Assembly (NCBI GenBank): GCA_963585895.1
Contig: OY757921.1
Span: forward strand, 56,262,081 to 56,326,080
From: Sepioteuthis lessoniana
Lineage: Eukaryota; Mollusca; Cephalopoda; Myopsida; Loliginidae
Length of the DNA: 64,000 nucleotides
Direction: 5' to 3'
The translations under genes were made by a program, and so were the position numbers. The notes beneath the pieces were generated by a model. That model did no database searches and was not told the origin of the DNA. It saw only the letters and a list, made by a program, of their open reading frames with translations. Positions 35,441-48,618 of the stretch are shown here, piece by piece (position 1 is the first letter of the stretch; each line of letters begins with the position of its first letter).

Positions 35441-36919
35441 AATGGGACAGTTGGCAAACAAATTCTTTAAAAAAAAACAGAAAATACTGAAACATTTTTC
35501 ATAGAATGCAGATATTTAGTTCTAATTAGACAACAAATTTTCAAGGCAACTAATATGAAGAACCTATTTAAAAATATCGACATGGATGATGTTTTGTCTT
35601 TCTTGAGAGAAATAAAATCATACCAAAAATTATCAATCTAAACATAATTAATGCTATAGAATGTAATCATTAGAAAACAATCCCGGAGAATTTTGACATT
35701 ATCTTAAAATGAAAATAAATAAATAAACAAATACAAAAACTCTGAAGAAACAACAACAACAACAACAAAATATAAATATGAAGGCAAATCCCAAACCTCT
35801 ATGCCTAAAATAACCCTTGACAATTAATCGAGAAGTTGAATTTTTTTAAAGAATTTCTCCTGCGACACTTCGAAGCAAAGCAATTCTGATTCTTTTAGCT
35901 GGGATTATGGATAAGGAATCACTGCCCTATTACTATTTTTCATAGAAGAAAAATATATTGAGGGGGAAATAAAATTACGGCACCCTAAAGAACAATATCA
36001 ATATTGACCCAGCGGCAGTATATCCCTAGGGTTTGTTTGCTGTTGATACTCGGCTTATTTTGTAGCCCGTACACATATTGATCTGTATATGTGATTATTT
36101 ACTCTGATCCAGTTATATTATTTAGATGTTTAATCTTGATTAAATCGCAACACATATTCAATGTATTGCAATTTTATTTACCCTCAGTGTATTTGCATAA
36201 AAAACTTTTTGATCCATTAATAATGAGATAGTTTTGCATTGAAAAAAACATGCAGGGATCTTTAAGAACTTTTTTTCATAGTCCCATGAGTCCAGTATTT
36301 AAAACATATTATAATAAAAAAAAAGAAATAATCATTACTCAGCAAAATTTGTTCATTTTATTTATTTATCATCTATAATCTGAATTGGATTATTATAAGG
36401 TTATTTTTGTTTCTTTGTTTCAGTTTAACAACAGAATCGTTTTACATGAAAAGTTTTCAATTTAGCCATAGACAAATGAAAACAATGTCTTCTTTGTTAT
36501 AGTTCTTTATAACAACAGTTCATTTTATAATTAAAATGTTTTATATTTTGTGTGTTACTATCACTTCCTCAAAAAATAAATCTTTCGTTTTATTTTTATT
36601 TATTCGTTGCACAAGAATCGTATGTGCCTGCGTGCAAGCCCAGAGCATTAGATCATACATCAAGATTTTTCAATTTATTACACTGAGACTTTAACATTAT
36701 CACTAATTGTTAGCAGTTGTATTTTTTATCTAAAGTGTTCACTATATAATGATTGTCAGCTGTATAATTATCGGTCATTCTAAGTAATAGTCACTGTTGA
36801 TTTAAAGACATTGACAATGAAAAAGATTATTTTTTGCAAATACCTTTTCCATTATTAGACTACAAACACTCAGACACGTTAACGGTAATGGTTAACGCCG
36901 TGGGAAATGGAATTGGTGA

Positions 36920-37235
36920 ACCGATTGATTGATTGATTGATTAATTTTAACGGTATGTCAAACCGTCTAGGTTTATTTCATGCCTAGAGGTTTGGGAACT
37001 ACATGTTTTGTGCAGTTGCTTCTTTTTACAGTCAGTTCAATCTAATTCGAATAATTCTCAAATAAATCTATTTAACCCAAAGATGGAACCCTTACAGGTG
37101 CATCCACTCTGGGTCAGAGTGAATCTAAGAGTATTGGCAATGATGTATACTCCACTCTTTCCAGATCTTCAGAACTGGAAACTCACAGTTTAATGTCATA
37201 CTAAGGACACCCTTTTTTAGTGTGTCTTACCACTC
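36920..37235 (-). repeat. SINE-A copy, near full length with (GATT)n tail
   Basis: Starts with (GATT)n at about 36923-36942, the complement of an (AATC)n 3' tail, then AACGGTATGTCAAACCGTCT, a body with ACAGGTGCATCCACTCTGGG, and 5' end CAGTTTAATGTCATACTAAG. Confidence 0.85.
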
Positions 37236-37264
37236 GACAGGTGGTAAGTTCAGAGTATTCTAAA

Positions 37265-37480
37265 TTTGGTTAATAGAGCGTTCGGCGATCCGAATTCAAA
37301 TCCTGGACAAGGCTGTTTGCGTAACACTTGATGCTAAAGTCCTTGGGAAATCATGAATCTGCCTGTTCTCTCCCACTCCCCACAGTAGCCTGGTTTCTTT
37401 AGCTTTGGTTTAGCAACCAGTCTAGAAGAAGGAAGACTAAATTCAAACCAGCATTACTCCACTTGGCCTGGGTAATAATA
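37265..37480 (+). repeat. SINE-B copy
   Basis: GAATTCAAATCCTGGACAAG, CTAAAGTCCTTGGGAAATC and AGCAACCAGTCTAGAAGAAG. It adjoins the SINE-A at 36920. Confidence 0.75.
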
Positions 37481-37739
37481 CAAACGATAATGTAACCACA
37501 CACACACACATGCAAACACGAGGTTGTACCCTAAAGAAGAAATTTAAATATTGTGCAAATACTGGACATAGTTTCAAGTTGCGTCGCTCGGTGTCACACG
37601 TCAACATCATTCTGATCCAGACATCAACATGGGGATGGTTCTGGATTGATTGCTATTTGCAAGTATTTACCCAATCCCACCCCCAAGAGCAAGATGCGAA
37701 AAAATGTCAATTTTTAATTGAGATAAAATAGATTTTTAC

Positions 37740-37930
37740 TCAGGATTTTCCTGACCAAGGCCAAAAAAACAGTCTATCCTACTATTTACACGTAGCTGGT
37801 GGCAGAAGAAACGAATTCCTACCTTTCCCAAGGGTGTGAGTCCGAAGCGAAATCCAAACTGCCTCGTCCAGGATTTGAACTCGGGTCGTTAATTCCATTT
37901 CCTAAAACCATTTCACTTAGAACGCCTCCT
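37740..37930 (-). repeat. SINE-B copy
   Basis: Complement words CCTACCTTTCCCAAGGGTGT, CGTCCAGGATTTGAACTCGG and a head ending in ACGCCTCC. Confidence 0.8.
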
Positions 37931-38931
37931 TTAATTGACTAATTTAATTGATGATGAATTAATTAATTTGTGTATGCACTGAATTCTTCGATTAACCAGC
38001 GAAAACTGATTCAGTAATAATTCTTAAAAAAAACTTAATTTAGTATTTGCAAAATATGGTTATTCTTAAGACTTTGACCGTTTTACATCAAATTCCTGTT
38101 TTCATTACATGAAATGTGAACAAATTTGTCAGGGTGAAACTGTTGTCTAAGTATATAAACATTAGAGAAATAAAAGTTAGCACATCTATCATATGGCAAG
38201 CCTTCCTTTCTTTACGGTTATCACATCGGATTTCCTTTGTTCGCTTTGTCAGGATCTCAGATTCCTACGGTATCTTGTTCTTTTTATTTTCTACAACGGT
38301 CTCTAATTCATGTTGATCTCAAGACACTTGCACGGTTCCTTGTGAGTCACTGTTCCTATACTGTTGTATTCCTATGGAGTCAATTTACAGCATTCTTCTA
38401 TAATCTAGTTCATCGTCGCCATCTTTTTTTTTCTGCAGAGGAATCATTTCTTGTTAGTTTTAGTTTGAATGTTTTTTATGCAATTAGTTTTGGCGTATTT
38501 TATTTGTTGTGCGATGATAAAGACTTCAATTTCTCTTCTTATGTGTCCTCTTTGTAGCTCTGTTCAGAAACTGAGTGAAAGAGACAAAACAGTTTCATCT
38601 AAAAATATTACTGAATTCGGAATAGGAAAATTTATTCATTCTTTCTTATCAGCTGATGCCACTTTAGGGATTATTTTCACAAGATTTTATTTACACTCAT
38701 CCGGATATAACTCAAACATTAGCATTAAATTACCAGACATTTTTATATAATTATTATATAAAAAAAGAAGTAAAAGAAAAGAAGCTGTTAGGTCATAAAA
38801 ATAATTGCAATTCATAAGGCGGACTTCTGTCAGAATAAATTTAAGATATATATATCACTTAATCTAACAGTCATAAATATAATTAATTGAATGTGACCGA
38901 TATAGCTGTTTTAATCAGTTATAAGTAAAGT

Positions 38932-39187
38932 AAAGTTAGCAACCATAGTCGAGGGTGACCCGAAGGCTCCCTTTTCGATAGCTACTACACCAAGGTGTAG
39001 GGGAGGGCGCTACTCCATTCCCAGGATTGCTCCACTTTACCCTTGAACCGTACCTTATAATGCTGAGTGTTAAGCAAGGTGGTATCAAGTACCATTTTTA
39101 AAGTCTTTGGTATGACTCGACCTGGGATTGAACCCAGGTCTCCCGGGCCATTGGCGAACACTCTAACCGCTGGGCCAATGTCCCGGT
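38932..39187 (-). repeat. SINE-D copy, best preserved
   Basis: Minus-strand reading: CCGGGACATTGGCCCAGCGG then TTAGAGTG (A-box region), GGTTCAATCCCAGGTCGAGT (B-box), and a body of about 180 bp ending GTTGCTAACTTTAC. The tRNA-like head and Pol III boxes mark a tRNA-derived SINE. It shares no body words with SINE-B or SINE-C. Confidence 0.88.
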
Positions 39188-41632
39188 TTAATCAGTTATA
39201 AGAATGCACATTTAGGGTGTATATCAGTATCTTTGAACTTAAGTGAAACCTAACGAAACCATGCATCCAAATATGAAATTGTCGACATGAATTTCATTGG
39301 ATATGTTTGATTAGGTGTTGTTTTTTTTTAATACTCATAGAACAGCAAACTTGTGATGGTTGACTTACAAGACAAGCACCTCAGCCTCAGGGCGAAAAGA
39401 TAGCCATAAAATATTGAATAAAAATGTGTCATTCTTTTCAAATTGTTACATATATGCAAAAATCATGCATATTTGTTGTAATCGCATTCAAAGAATTCAA
39501 ACCAGCTGCATGCTTCTTTGTGTATTGAGCATTTTCATTACTTACTGAATTTACTGGCGTTTTAATTTTTAATGAACAGTTAGCATTCTAGATGTTATTT
39601 CATAGATTGATAGATAGATTGAGAGATTATTATGCCTAGTAATAGTAAAATATACATATATATGCACACACAAATGCATACATATACTCACACAGATATA
39701 TATATTACATCTGTCTCAATTAGAATTATGAGGTGGGGGAAAAGTGAAAAAAAGCATGAAAAAGCAATATACGAAAAAGGAAACAATCATTCAAAAACTT
39801 TGAATATAATAAAGTACTCGCATGCCGGCAAGCAGAGCAATATAAAATCTAGAATAATTATTATCTCAACTTCAGTAGCTCATCCGTTACTAATAGTTTC
39901 ATGCGGTTTTTTTAATGGAAAAAACACATTCCTCAGATAGGATTTTTTTGAAGCAATAGATTAAAACTTTATATCACCCTCGATATATATACTATTTCAA
40001 ATAAAAGAAAAAAAATTATTGATAAATCTAAGCCAAAGTTGGATAAAACATGAATCATACACACGCACAAACGGACACAAATATACATATATATGTATAT
40101 ACACAAACAAAAACTATAAGTAAAAAATAATTACCTGTAAATTTCGAATCACACTGCCACACACACAAAAAAAAACTCAAGACACACACTCACACACACA
40201 CAAAGAAGAAAAAACTAACTGTAAGTGAAATCCGAAACCACTCCAACACACACACACACACATACACACGTCGACAAAAACATATCAAATAACAAAGACC
40301 AATTAGGGATAAAGCAGGCTAAGGTAAACACACTCTAAGAAAAAGAGAGGAGTGTCTTCAATATAAACCCATAACTAAACCAATCAAATTGCAAACATGA
40401 GAGAGTTCAAATCTCAATGAGTACTCCATTAACAAGGCTTTGTACCATATACGTTCTCTGACGAAAGCAACAAGCTGGAAACATAGACGTATGTAAGAAC
40501 GAAATAGATAAATAAATCCTAAAAATACAAATCTTTTCGTGGACCTACTGATCTTAAAATATTTCTTTCTCCCTTTGGACCTACAACAAAAAATGTTATA
40601 TAACTTTTAACTCCGACCTGTCCGTAAAACTCTTTTCCACTCCCGCTCGGTGATCGATATGGAGAGTGGGATGCTATTGCATAACACACACCATTCAAAC
40701 CATATTGAGGTAATGGTGTGTTGGGGGTGGGGGTGTAATTTAAAACATTGAAAACCACAATGTGTAAAACATCAACATGGAAAAAAACAGTAATCCCTTT
40801 TGAATAATAACCGTTCCCGTTTTACGAGTACAAACTGATCCTAAGATCATTAAAACATAATCAGAAACTACCTCCAATTTGGAGGAAAATTACAATAAAG
40901 ATGCACTTTAATTTGTCCTTTACTCGCAAATATTTGCTGGACAAGGTCAACTTTGGTATATATTTAAATTGAGCTAAAGCAATAATAGACTGAAATCTGA
41001 TATATCTGACTGAATCTTAAATGCAATTCTATCGAGGTTTATTAATCATAATGTTCGAATGAGAAAATGAATTAAAATTTCCCTTCAATTATTCGTATAA
41101 ATTATTCGTTACTTACCCAGTAGAATATTTGCCTTTTTACAATTAATCAAAAGTAAATGTCGATATTTTTAGACAGCACCGACGTTGGCCCTCAGTGAAA
41201 AAGGAATTCCTTTTGAGCAGATTGCACTTTTAAAAAAAATCGACAATCTGATTAAAAGATTTTTTTCAAAATTCGTACATGTGAAATCAATTCTTATGCG
41301 ACAATACACCGCCGGCCGACCCCCACTATCTCAACCAACCAAACTACTCATGGGCATTAGAATCGTCTTGTGGTTTCTTTCATGTCCGACCAGGTGTATT
41401 AAACATTTCTTTACGGACACACAAAACATAACCGAGAGGGTTGAAGAAAACAAGAACAAACAATCGGTCTTGGGTTAGCTCCAAGCGCAAGAGGGGGAAG
41501 TCTGTGACACTTTTTGTGCATTCTGTGAGCTAACGCGAAAACTCCCACAAAGCCATTAGCAATGCTGACTTATCTTCTCGCTTTGGTCAATCCGGCATCT
41601 GTAGATCAACAGGTGCTAGTAGTCGCCTTTCT

Positions 41633-41790
41633 ACTTCTGTTGACTGGTCTCCTCTCTACCCTGCTCTCATCTCTTGACTGACCTTCTCTTGACTGCCTCC
41701 TTCTGCTGACTGTCCTCTTCTGCTTCCTTCTGCTGACTGTATCCTTCTTCTCTTGACTGCCCTCTCATGCCGACTGTCTCTGGGACCTTC
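41633..41790 (+). repeat. CT-rich degenerate minisatellite
   Basis: Recurring words TCTTGACTG, TTCTGCTGACTGT and CTCATGCCGACTGTC at irregular spacing. It gives glutamate/arginine-rich shadow frames on the minus strand. Confidence 0.6.
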
Positions 41791-41884
41791 CTTCCCTCGT
41801 CTTCTTCCGGTCTCGTAGGAGATCTCGCGCGCAGGCTCTTTGTATGAGTTTCGCACCAAAATAAACACAGGGATTCTCTGACTG

Positions 41885-42112
41885 CCAACTCGGGTTCTAA
41901 TCCTATTTGAAGCTATTTGCGTTTCCTTTCGTGCTAATGCGCTTAGGAACGGTACTAATCCATCTCTTCTTTCCTCAGCTAGGTGTAAATAGAGGAAAAA
42001 ACAAGGTTTGTTTGCCTTGGTAAGGTAACCAGTCTAAGAAGAAGAAACCAGTACCACCCCGCTTTAAAATTGACTTTGAGTCGCATCCTACCCATTGAAA
42101 GGTTGGTAAATG
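41885..42112 (+). repeat. SINE-B copy
   Basis: CTCGGGTTCTAATCCTATTT, GCTAATGCGCTTAGGAACGG, CAGCTAGGTGTAAATAGAGG, AACCAGTCTAAGAAGAAG and GAGTCGCATCCTACCC. Confidence 0.75.
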
Positions 42113-42804
42113 CATATGATTTACGAAATGTGTTTTTGTTTTTATCGTCTTTTAACTGACATCAACCTAAAAAAAATTCCTCGCCAGAATGCATTGTTAT
42201 GGCGTTTTGATGACTTTTTCTGAGATTTTTGCCGGTCACAGGAAAATCAAGATTCAAAAAATCATATTGTTATATTTACATTTTTAATACTACCAAGAGG
42301 CCAAGATGTTAACCTCTTGACGAAATTAATAAACTTATAAGTCATCACAAAAACATCGTTTGGTGTCACGTCTATGTTTTTATGTAATAAAAATATAACC
42401 AATAAATTTATGCTCAATTCATATAACATCAAGAATAAATCATTTTCTCCAGCGTAGTTTCAGTCAATTATAGTTCAATAAATGCACAGTTCAAATCTTT
42501 TATTGGGGCCAAATTCACCATTTAGGTTTTATGCTGGAAACGTCAAATTACGCCCATTTTCAGCTCACTGAGTAAATCAATTTATTATATTGTTTTTTTC
42601 TTTTTTGTGAATGTCAAGCGTTGTTCTAGAAAACATTTCTATTTAGGAAGAACAAAATTTCCAAAAATCGTTATTTTCTTCATTGCTATTTTTCGTTATT
42701 CATTTAACTTGTTTTATAGTTGATTTTACCATTCCGTTTGAATTAAGTATATTCGGTAAACAAAGATTGCATTTGAAATTAAAACTATGGGCAATTTTTT
42801 CTTT

Positions 42805-42837
<33 letters not shown>

Positions 42838-43257
42838 TATTTTATGTCAAATTCAAGGATTTGTCCATTATACCATATATTATGAAATGTTTCTTTATCA
42901 ATCTAATCCGGTAAAGTTGACCTACCAATGGATAATTGTAAAAAATAATCAACACAGAGCAGATATCTCCTTTCAGCAATTTGTCAGGATATTTACACCT
43001 AAAATCTGGGATATATATTCGGGCACCGACCTTGGAATCCGTGTTTCTTACAATTTGTAAGTGAGTGGATGATTGTTCATGACACGCAATTCATATAAAT
43101 TTCTTGTAGTTTCCAGAAGAAAATATTTTATTTAAAGCTTGTCTCATATTGCTGTTAACAGTTTTATGTACTTTCATTTTCATCTCGTTTCTCATAGAAA
43201 CAGGTATAAGTACAGTCTTCATAAAAGAATTAGTCCGTCTTTCGTTGACAAGTATGC

Positions 43258-43385
43258 ATTTGCCCAACCCCTACGCTACGGCCAGGATGTGACACTATGT
43301 CAGTTTATCACGCTGGCTTGAATTTAGAGTTTTTCCTTCTCTTAAACTGGTTGCTTAACCTAAGCTAAAGAACCCAGTCTATAAA
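43258..43385 (-). repeat. SINE-B 3' fragment
   Basis: TTTGCCCAACCCCTACGC, CCAGGATGTGACACTATGTC and TTGCTTAACCTAAGCTAAAG are the complement of the SINE-B 3' half. Confidence 0.65.
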
Positions 43386-44024
43386 TGATTTTGATTTTTC
43401 ATCTAATTTGCAATGCTAAAATTTGCTTCTCAGATTGAATTTGCGGAATTTTCTTGGTTGGTAACTTAATGAATCACAGTTTGATACCAAACTCAGGATT
43501 TAACTTTTCAGTGAATTCAGGTCAAAGTAGATTCGTATTTTACCACTGGTCGTTTTCAATTACATCGCTATTCAACTATTAAATGGGCCCTTGAACATTT
43601 TTAATATCACCTGACCATTTTGTCAAATTCTTGAATCGTTTTCCGAGAACAATTGTAATTCTAACATTCCACAAAGTCACTTCACAAATTGACATATACA
43701 TATTTTAAAATTCATACAGATACAAAATAATTTCAGATTAAGTTTATATTCTAAATTATACGCACCCCTTGTGTCGAGGAACACCGCACGGTTGAACTTC
43801 GATCGTCAGTCCTCAGCTGAATTCACCGACATTTTTCGCAAAAACATTCGAAAAATCTTATAAACTCTTCTAATTCATCTACATCCAAGTGGTTATCTTT
43901 TTACATCTTGCCATCTAAAATCTTAATCGCCTATTGCAGAAACTATCGGATCAAATTGATCCAACTAAACTGCATCAAATTGATATTTTGCAATGGATCA
44001 CAATTTAAAAGCCGTTGTAATTCG

Positions 44025-44240
44025 TCACCAATTATTGACTATAATTTTGATCTCCCCTACACGGGCAGGTTTAATAATTTCTACCTTCATATTCCGACAT
44101 CTGAAGCATTTTTTATACGCTGGACACTTTCTTATTCTTTTCACGTTTTTCCTTTTACAATTGATACAAACATTAACTTTTCCAATATTTTCCAGCATCA
44201 TTAATATCATCTTTGTCTGAATCATCAAATTCTTGAACAA
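44025..44240 (-). pseudogene. Possible retroelement Gag zinc-knuckle remnant
   Basis: The minus-strand frame contains CINCKRKNVKRIRKCPAYKK followed by CFRCRNM. The order C-x2-C, KCPAY, C-x2-C resembles paired knuckles of Ty3/gypsy-like Gag proteins (C..C...H...CPAxGKxCxxC). The histidines are not preserved and no protease or RT is seen nearby. Low certainty. Confidence 0.4.
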
Positions 44241-44655
44241 TGAGCTACTAACTGAACTCGTAGTAATGAGCTACTAATCTAGCTTGAAAACCATTACACC
44301 AAGTGAGGTATCCATGGAGAGTCCACTTATGAAATAAACAAATATACAAGGGGCTTAACGTCTAGTTATTAATCACTTACACCAGGGAGCAACCGTTTCA
44401 TTTTATGTAGAATACAGAGATACTACACTCTGATCCTACCATAAGTTACAGACAAACGAATAAAAAAGCAAACACACATCCGTTCTTTATGCAGATAGAT
44501 TTGACAATGTTAGCGTAGGTAAAAATGTTTCACTTATCAAAAATAGAATTAGAAATTAAAAACTTGCGCAATTTAAATATTTACTGTACGTGGCAACAAA
44601 AGTTTATATTTATACAAAACCGTTTTTCTAACAACTACAGTTAAAAAATTACTTT

Positions 44656-44660
<5 letters not shown>

Positions 44661-44713
<53 letters not shown>
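44661..44713 (+). repeat. (TA)n microsatellite
   Basis: About 26 TA units. Confidence 0.95.
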
Positions 44714-44716
<3 letters not shown>

Positions 44717-46229
44717 AGTCAACTCTTGGATATTGGCTAACATAATCCACACAATTTTTTTATCGGTATTGCAATGTTTGGATCTCATTAATCTAAAACG
44801 TCAACTGCAGATATGACGTCACCATATGAACTTTTCAGCACACTATCGTATGTATAATCTGTTTATCAGTCACCATTCTTCTGCACACTGGAACGAAATA
44901 TTTATATCTTAAAGTACTTCCCACGTCCAAAGACTTCATAAAGTGAAACCATTTACTTTCATCTTCGCCGTAAACTTTCAAAAGTTAAATTAATGTCCTT
45001 TTTCCCACACGTTTCCACTAAAATCAAAATAGATTAATTAAATTCTTACACTTTTTCCTGCACTTTTATGGAACATATTTCTCTCGGAAGTTTCATCAAT
45101 TTACTTTTTCAAAACTCAGCAAAGATTTTGAATGAAACGTGTTATTTTTCTTCCCTCACTTTAGAAATGTTTTAGTAATTTATTTTTAATTTTTTTTACA
45201 ATAGCTCAGCAAATTTAGGCAGTGGACACATGTGCAAAATATCTCTGGGGAGAAGAAAGTTAAAAAAAAAAAAAACAGTGTTATAGACGAATGATTATAT
45301 GAATATCAAAAAGTATTAAACATTTCATTAGGTCTTGCTGTTTCAGGACCTTTTTTGCGCCATTTCATGCTTAAGTAAATAACTAGCTTAAAACAAACTC
45401 ATCGTGTTTCTGTAGTGGAACTAATATTACATAATTTAGATTATAAAATCGCGCTAATAGGGATGTAAGGTTTATTGTTATACAAGTTCATATCAACCAC
45501 AATAGAGTTATGCTATCTAAAAAAAAGCATGAAACTTCAAATATTGACTTCAACAGAAACATGGATATACTGTAGAGAAATGGAATTAGCGTCTTTATAA
45601 GAGAGATTTTGATATGAGAAAAAAATTTCAATGGGTATTCACTGTGTTGTCTCTTAAAACCATACTTGAAAGCAAGTTGGATATCGTACACACACAAATA
45701 CAATGTAAAGTTTTATGCCTTGAAGTTTGGTAAAAAAATTCAGGTCGGCACAAATAATGTACAAAGCAAGAAATCCTTTATTTCCTGGTAACATCCAAAA
45801 TAAAGGATAAAGGAGACAGGTACGACTTTATCTGAAATAATCTTGTATTCATACCAATCTTCAAAGTATACGTATTTCAATCTGTGGCGTGGCCTTATGG
45901 GATGGTATAAATAAAGTCATTTAAAAAATTAAAGATATAAAACAGCTTTTAAAAGTTTACAACGAAAAAAATATTTACAATTTACGAATTGGAGGATGGA
46001 CAAGGCAATGCTTACGAATAATATTTATTTGTTTTTGTTTTCTCTTTCTTTCTTTTTTATAAGATGAGATATGTGATTGTCTTCTTTATTTTTTGTTGTT
46101 ATTTTGTTGGTTTCCATATTCTTGATGATTGTTTGTGATTGCTTATTTAGAAAAAAAATCGATGTTCGATTGATTTTATGCCTAAAAGTTCAGGAATTGT
46201 GTTTATCGACAATTTTGTGGGTTTTTAAG

Positions 46230-46280
46230 ACGTTTTGTTCACAGAAACGTTTTGTTCACAGAAACGTTTTGTTCACAGAA
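46230..46280 (+). repeat. 17-bp tandem, 3 exact units
   Basis: ACGTTTTGTTCACAGAA occurs three times without change. A partial fourth and a distant ACGTTTTGTTC follow. Confidence 0.95.
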
Positions 46281-46299
46281 ACGTTTTTAAGACGTTTTG

Positions 46300-46480
46300 T
46301 TCCTATCTAATACAGACAATTTGCCAACATTTGTATGGTTTCAAGTATTCTTATCTAATACCAATAATTATATGGTTTCAATTAACTATTTCTATTTAAT
46401 AATAATCATTTGTTTGCGCAGTTTTATGGTTTCAAGTAAGAAATGGAAATCATTAGTAAACAATTGTAGCTTCAAGTAAC
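46300..46480 (+). repeat. Degenerate tandem, about 55-75 bp unit
   Basis: TATCTAATAC / TATTTAATAA starts and TATGGTTTCAAGTA / TATGGTTTCAATTA ends recur about three times. Confidence 0.55.
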
Positions 46481-46489
46481 CAATCAAGT

Positions 46490-46750
46490 ATTTTAATAGA
46501 ATAAGCATAATGCTTAAACATATCTATTTGGCACATAGATGAGAGTCTAAAAGGCACTACCATTTTGAATCATGGTGAACCCGGGAGTAATGGCAATAAA
46601 CGGATACTCCACATTTGCCAGAGATCCAGAAGTGGAGCCTCACCATCAGATGCAGTTTAGTGTTATATTCAGAATACTCCCGTTTTAAAGGGTTTTACTC
46701 ATCTGCTGGGTATACAGTCAACATATTAGGCATAAAATCAATCAATCATC
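46490..46750 (-). repeat. SINE-A copy
   Basis: CATATCTATTTGGCACATAG, GGGAGTAATGGCAATAAACG and CATCAGATGCAGTTTAGTGT, with AAAATCAATCAATC just beyond. Confidence 0.8.
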
Positions 46751-47654
46751 GACAGGGCTACAAAATTAGAGCTAGAACTAGATAAGCTTCTTCCAACTCC
46801 TTTTTTGTGGGGGAGGGGGTTCTAATTCGACTTCAATAAACATAAATCTATTTTCCTTTTTTGTAAGGACCATAAAGTTATATTTGTCAGTAAATGAAAA
46901 AAAAAAAACAGAATTGTCTGCTGATAACGTTTCAGTGGATTTGGGGTAAGATCAGTTGAAACTTTCGATTAAAATGTCACAAACATGGACGACTTGATCG
47001 ATCAGGTAATCAGGCAATCTCCGAGAGTGCAAATTACCAAATAATGATTTTCTTTCATTTTTAAAATGATCCCAAGTAAATCAATCATATAACAAAAATG
47101 TTTTACCATTAAAAATTCCTTCTATTCGACGTTTATCATTCAATAAATAAGGAGAATTTTGATTAAGGTTGAGTTGGCAATAGGAAGCACTGTTTACTGT
47201 TGCACCTTTTTTCCAGAAAATCAATATAGTTCCTTTCATGTCCAAGAAGACTGTCAGTATGACCTTCTTTACTGATCACTGAGCCTGAAACTTTTTCTTT
47301 ATCGGATAGTCAGTCTGTTTCAACTCCATGAACTGTTTTTTTTGTTGTTTTTTTTTTTCGCGTAGTAGCAAACCCATCTTTAGCCAATTTGTAAACACTT
47401 TTTTCTAATTTACACATCTCACTTTCTTTTTTTTTTTTTTTTTTTTGTAAATTTCACATGGTTTGTGCTTCTCAGCCACCAAAAATTTGATGACAAACCT
47501 CTGTTCAATCCTGGAACATTCTGTTTAATTTGCCGCCATTTTAAATAGCTTCAAAACAAATATTTTTGTGAGATTAAAATAATTTTTGCTCTGAACCTAT
47601 TTCAAATAATACAGTTTCTGAAAAAAAATTATTTTGCTTTTTTTTATTAAAAAA

Positions 47655-47692
47655 AATCCCCTTATTTATTGAATGACCCTCATAGATAGATT

Positions 47693-47727
<35 letters not shown>

Positions 47728-47785
47728 TGTCTCCCCAGTCAAAACATTTCTCCTTATTTATTGAATGCCTCTCGTATTAATATCA
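47655..47785 (+). repeat. (GATA)n between short direct repeats
   Basis: The GATA array at about 47687-47727 lies between CCTTATTTATTGAATGACCC (about 47660) and CCTTATTTATTGAATGCCTC (about 47752). Confidence 0.8.
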
Positions 47786-48309
47786 TCAGCTGGAAATACT
47801 CATAAATAGACACTCCCAAGCACTGAAAATAAACACCCCAAAATATAGGTTTTTGGTTTGGAACTTTATAAGTCGACGTCTGATTATGATTGTACATATC
47901 TATAAAATGGATTGTAGGATATAATGGATCAAGAGGCCAGATCCATATCAGTCCGCCCATATTCGGTTGTACATCCTTGTTATATTCTACCTCATCCGTT
48001 AAATGAATCACTGTGTTTATTTTTCCTTTCCTTTTATGTGATTTCATTCTTTACGATGTAAGTCCACCGTTTTGACTTACAAGCTGAAAACTCGCTCCAA
48101 GAGCAGAATTTTAAGAAAATTCCTGCAGAAAGCCTAAATGGGGCTTTTGGCTGAAACAAGAGACTTTTGGATTTGCATTATTCAGTGAATCATAGCTTAT
48201 TTTAAAGTTACCACCAAGATAAACACTTGGATAATGTTTTATTCAAATATTTGAGAAAATTTCACAAAAGATTTTAAGTAACTATATTTCTATTATGGAC
48301 TTTAATTAT

Positions 48310-48560
48310 CAATTAACTGCATGTCAACCCGTGTAGGTTTATTTTATGCTTAGATGTTAGAGAATTGCGTATATTGTATGTTTAAATTTACATTTTTTGT
48401 GCAGTTCTTAAGTTTTTTGCACATCAAATGTCCCTATTTGAATAGATCCGTTTGACTCAGGGTGGGACCCCCATCAAATACCATCACTCCGAGTCAGAAA
48501 GAACCTCGGAGTAATGGCAATAAAAGGGTACTCCACACTCCTTAGTCCAGTCGGCTTGGA
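48310..48560 (-). repeat. SINE-A copy
   Basis: Tail complement AACTGCATGTCAACCCGTGT, middle TTAAATTTACATTTTTTGTG, and body CCATCACTCCGAGTCAG. Confidence 0.8.
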
Positions 48561-48618
48561 TTGTAGAATATACCGACTGCATCTCTGCAGGGGGATAAAA
48601 ACCCCGCCAACGACAGTC

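Noticed and set aside
38116-38750. Overlapping hydrophobic + strand open frames
   Set aside because: Hydrophobicity reflects T-rich DNA. No start context, signal peptide, splice sites or family motif was convincing.
41185-41478. 97-aa open frame on the + strand
   Set aside because: No recognisable motif, surrounded by repeats and inside the intron on the same strand. I could not support it as a gene.
41656-41888. Arg/Glu/Ser-rich open frames on the minus strand
   Set aside because: They come from a CT-rich degenerate minisatellite. There is no domain and no splice context.
42977-43056. Exon-like segment with TTTCAG acceptor and GTAAGT donor inside the large ITIH-like intron
   Set aside because: Its 80-nt length would break the phase-2 to phase-2 joining of the flanking exons, and its translation has no VIT-like pattern.
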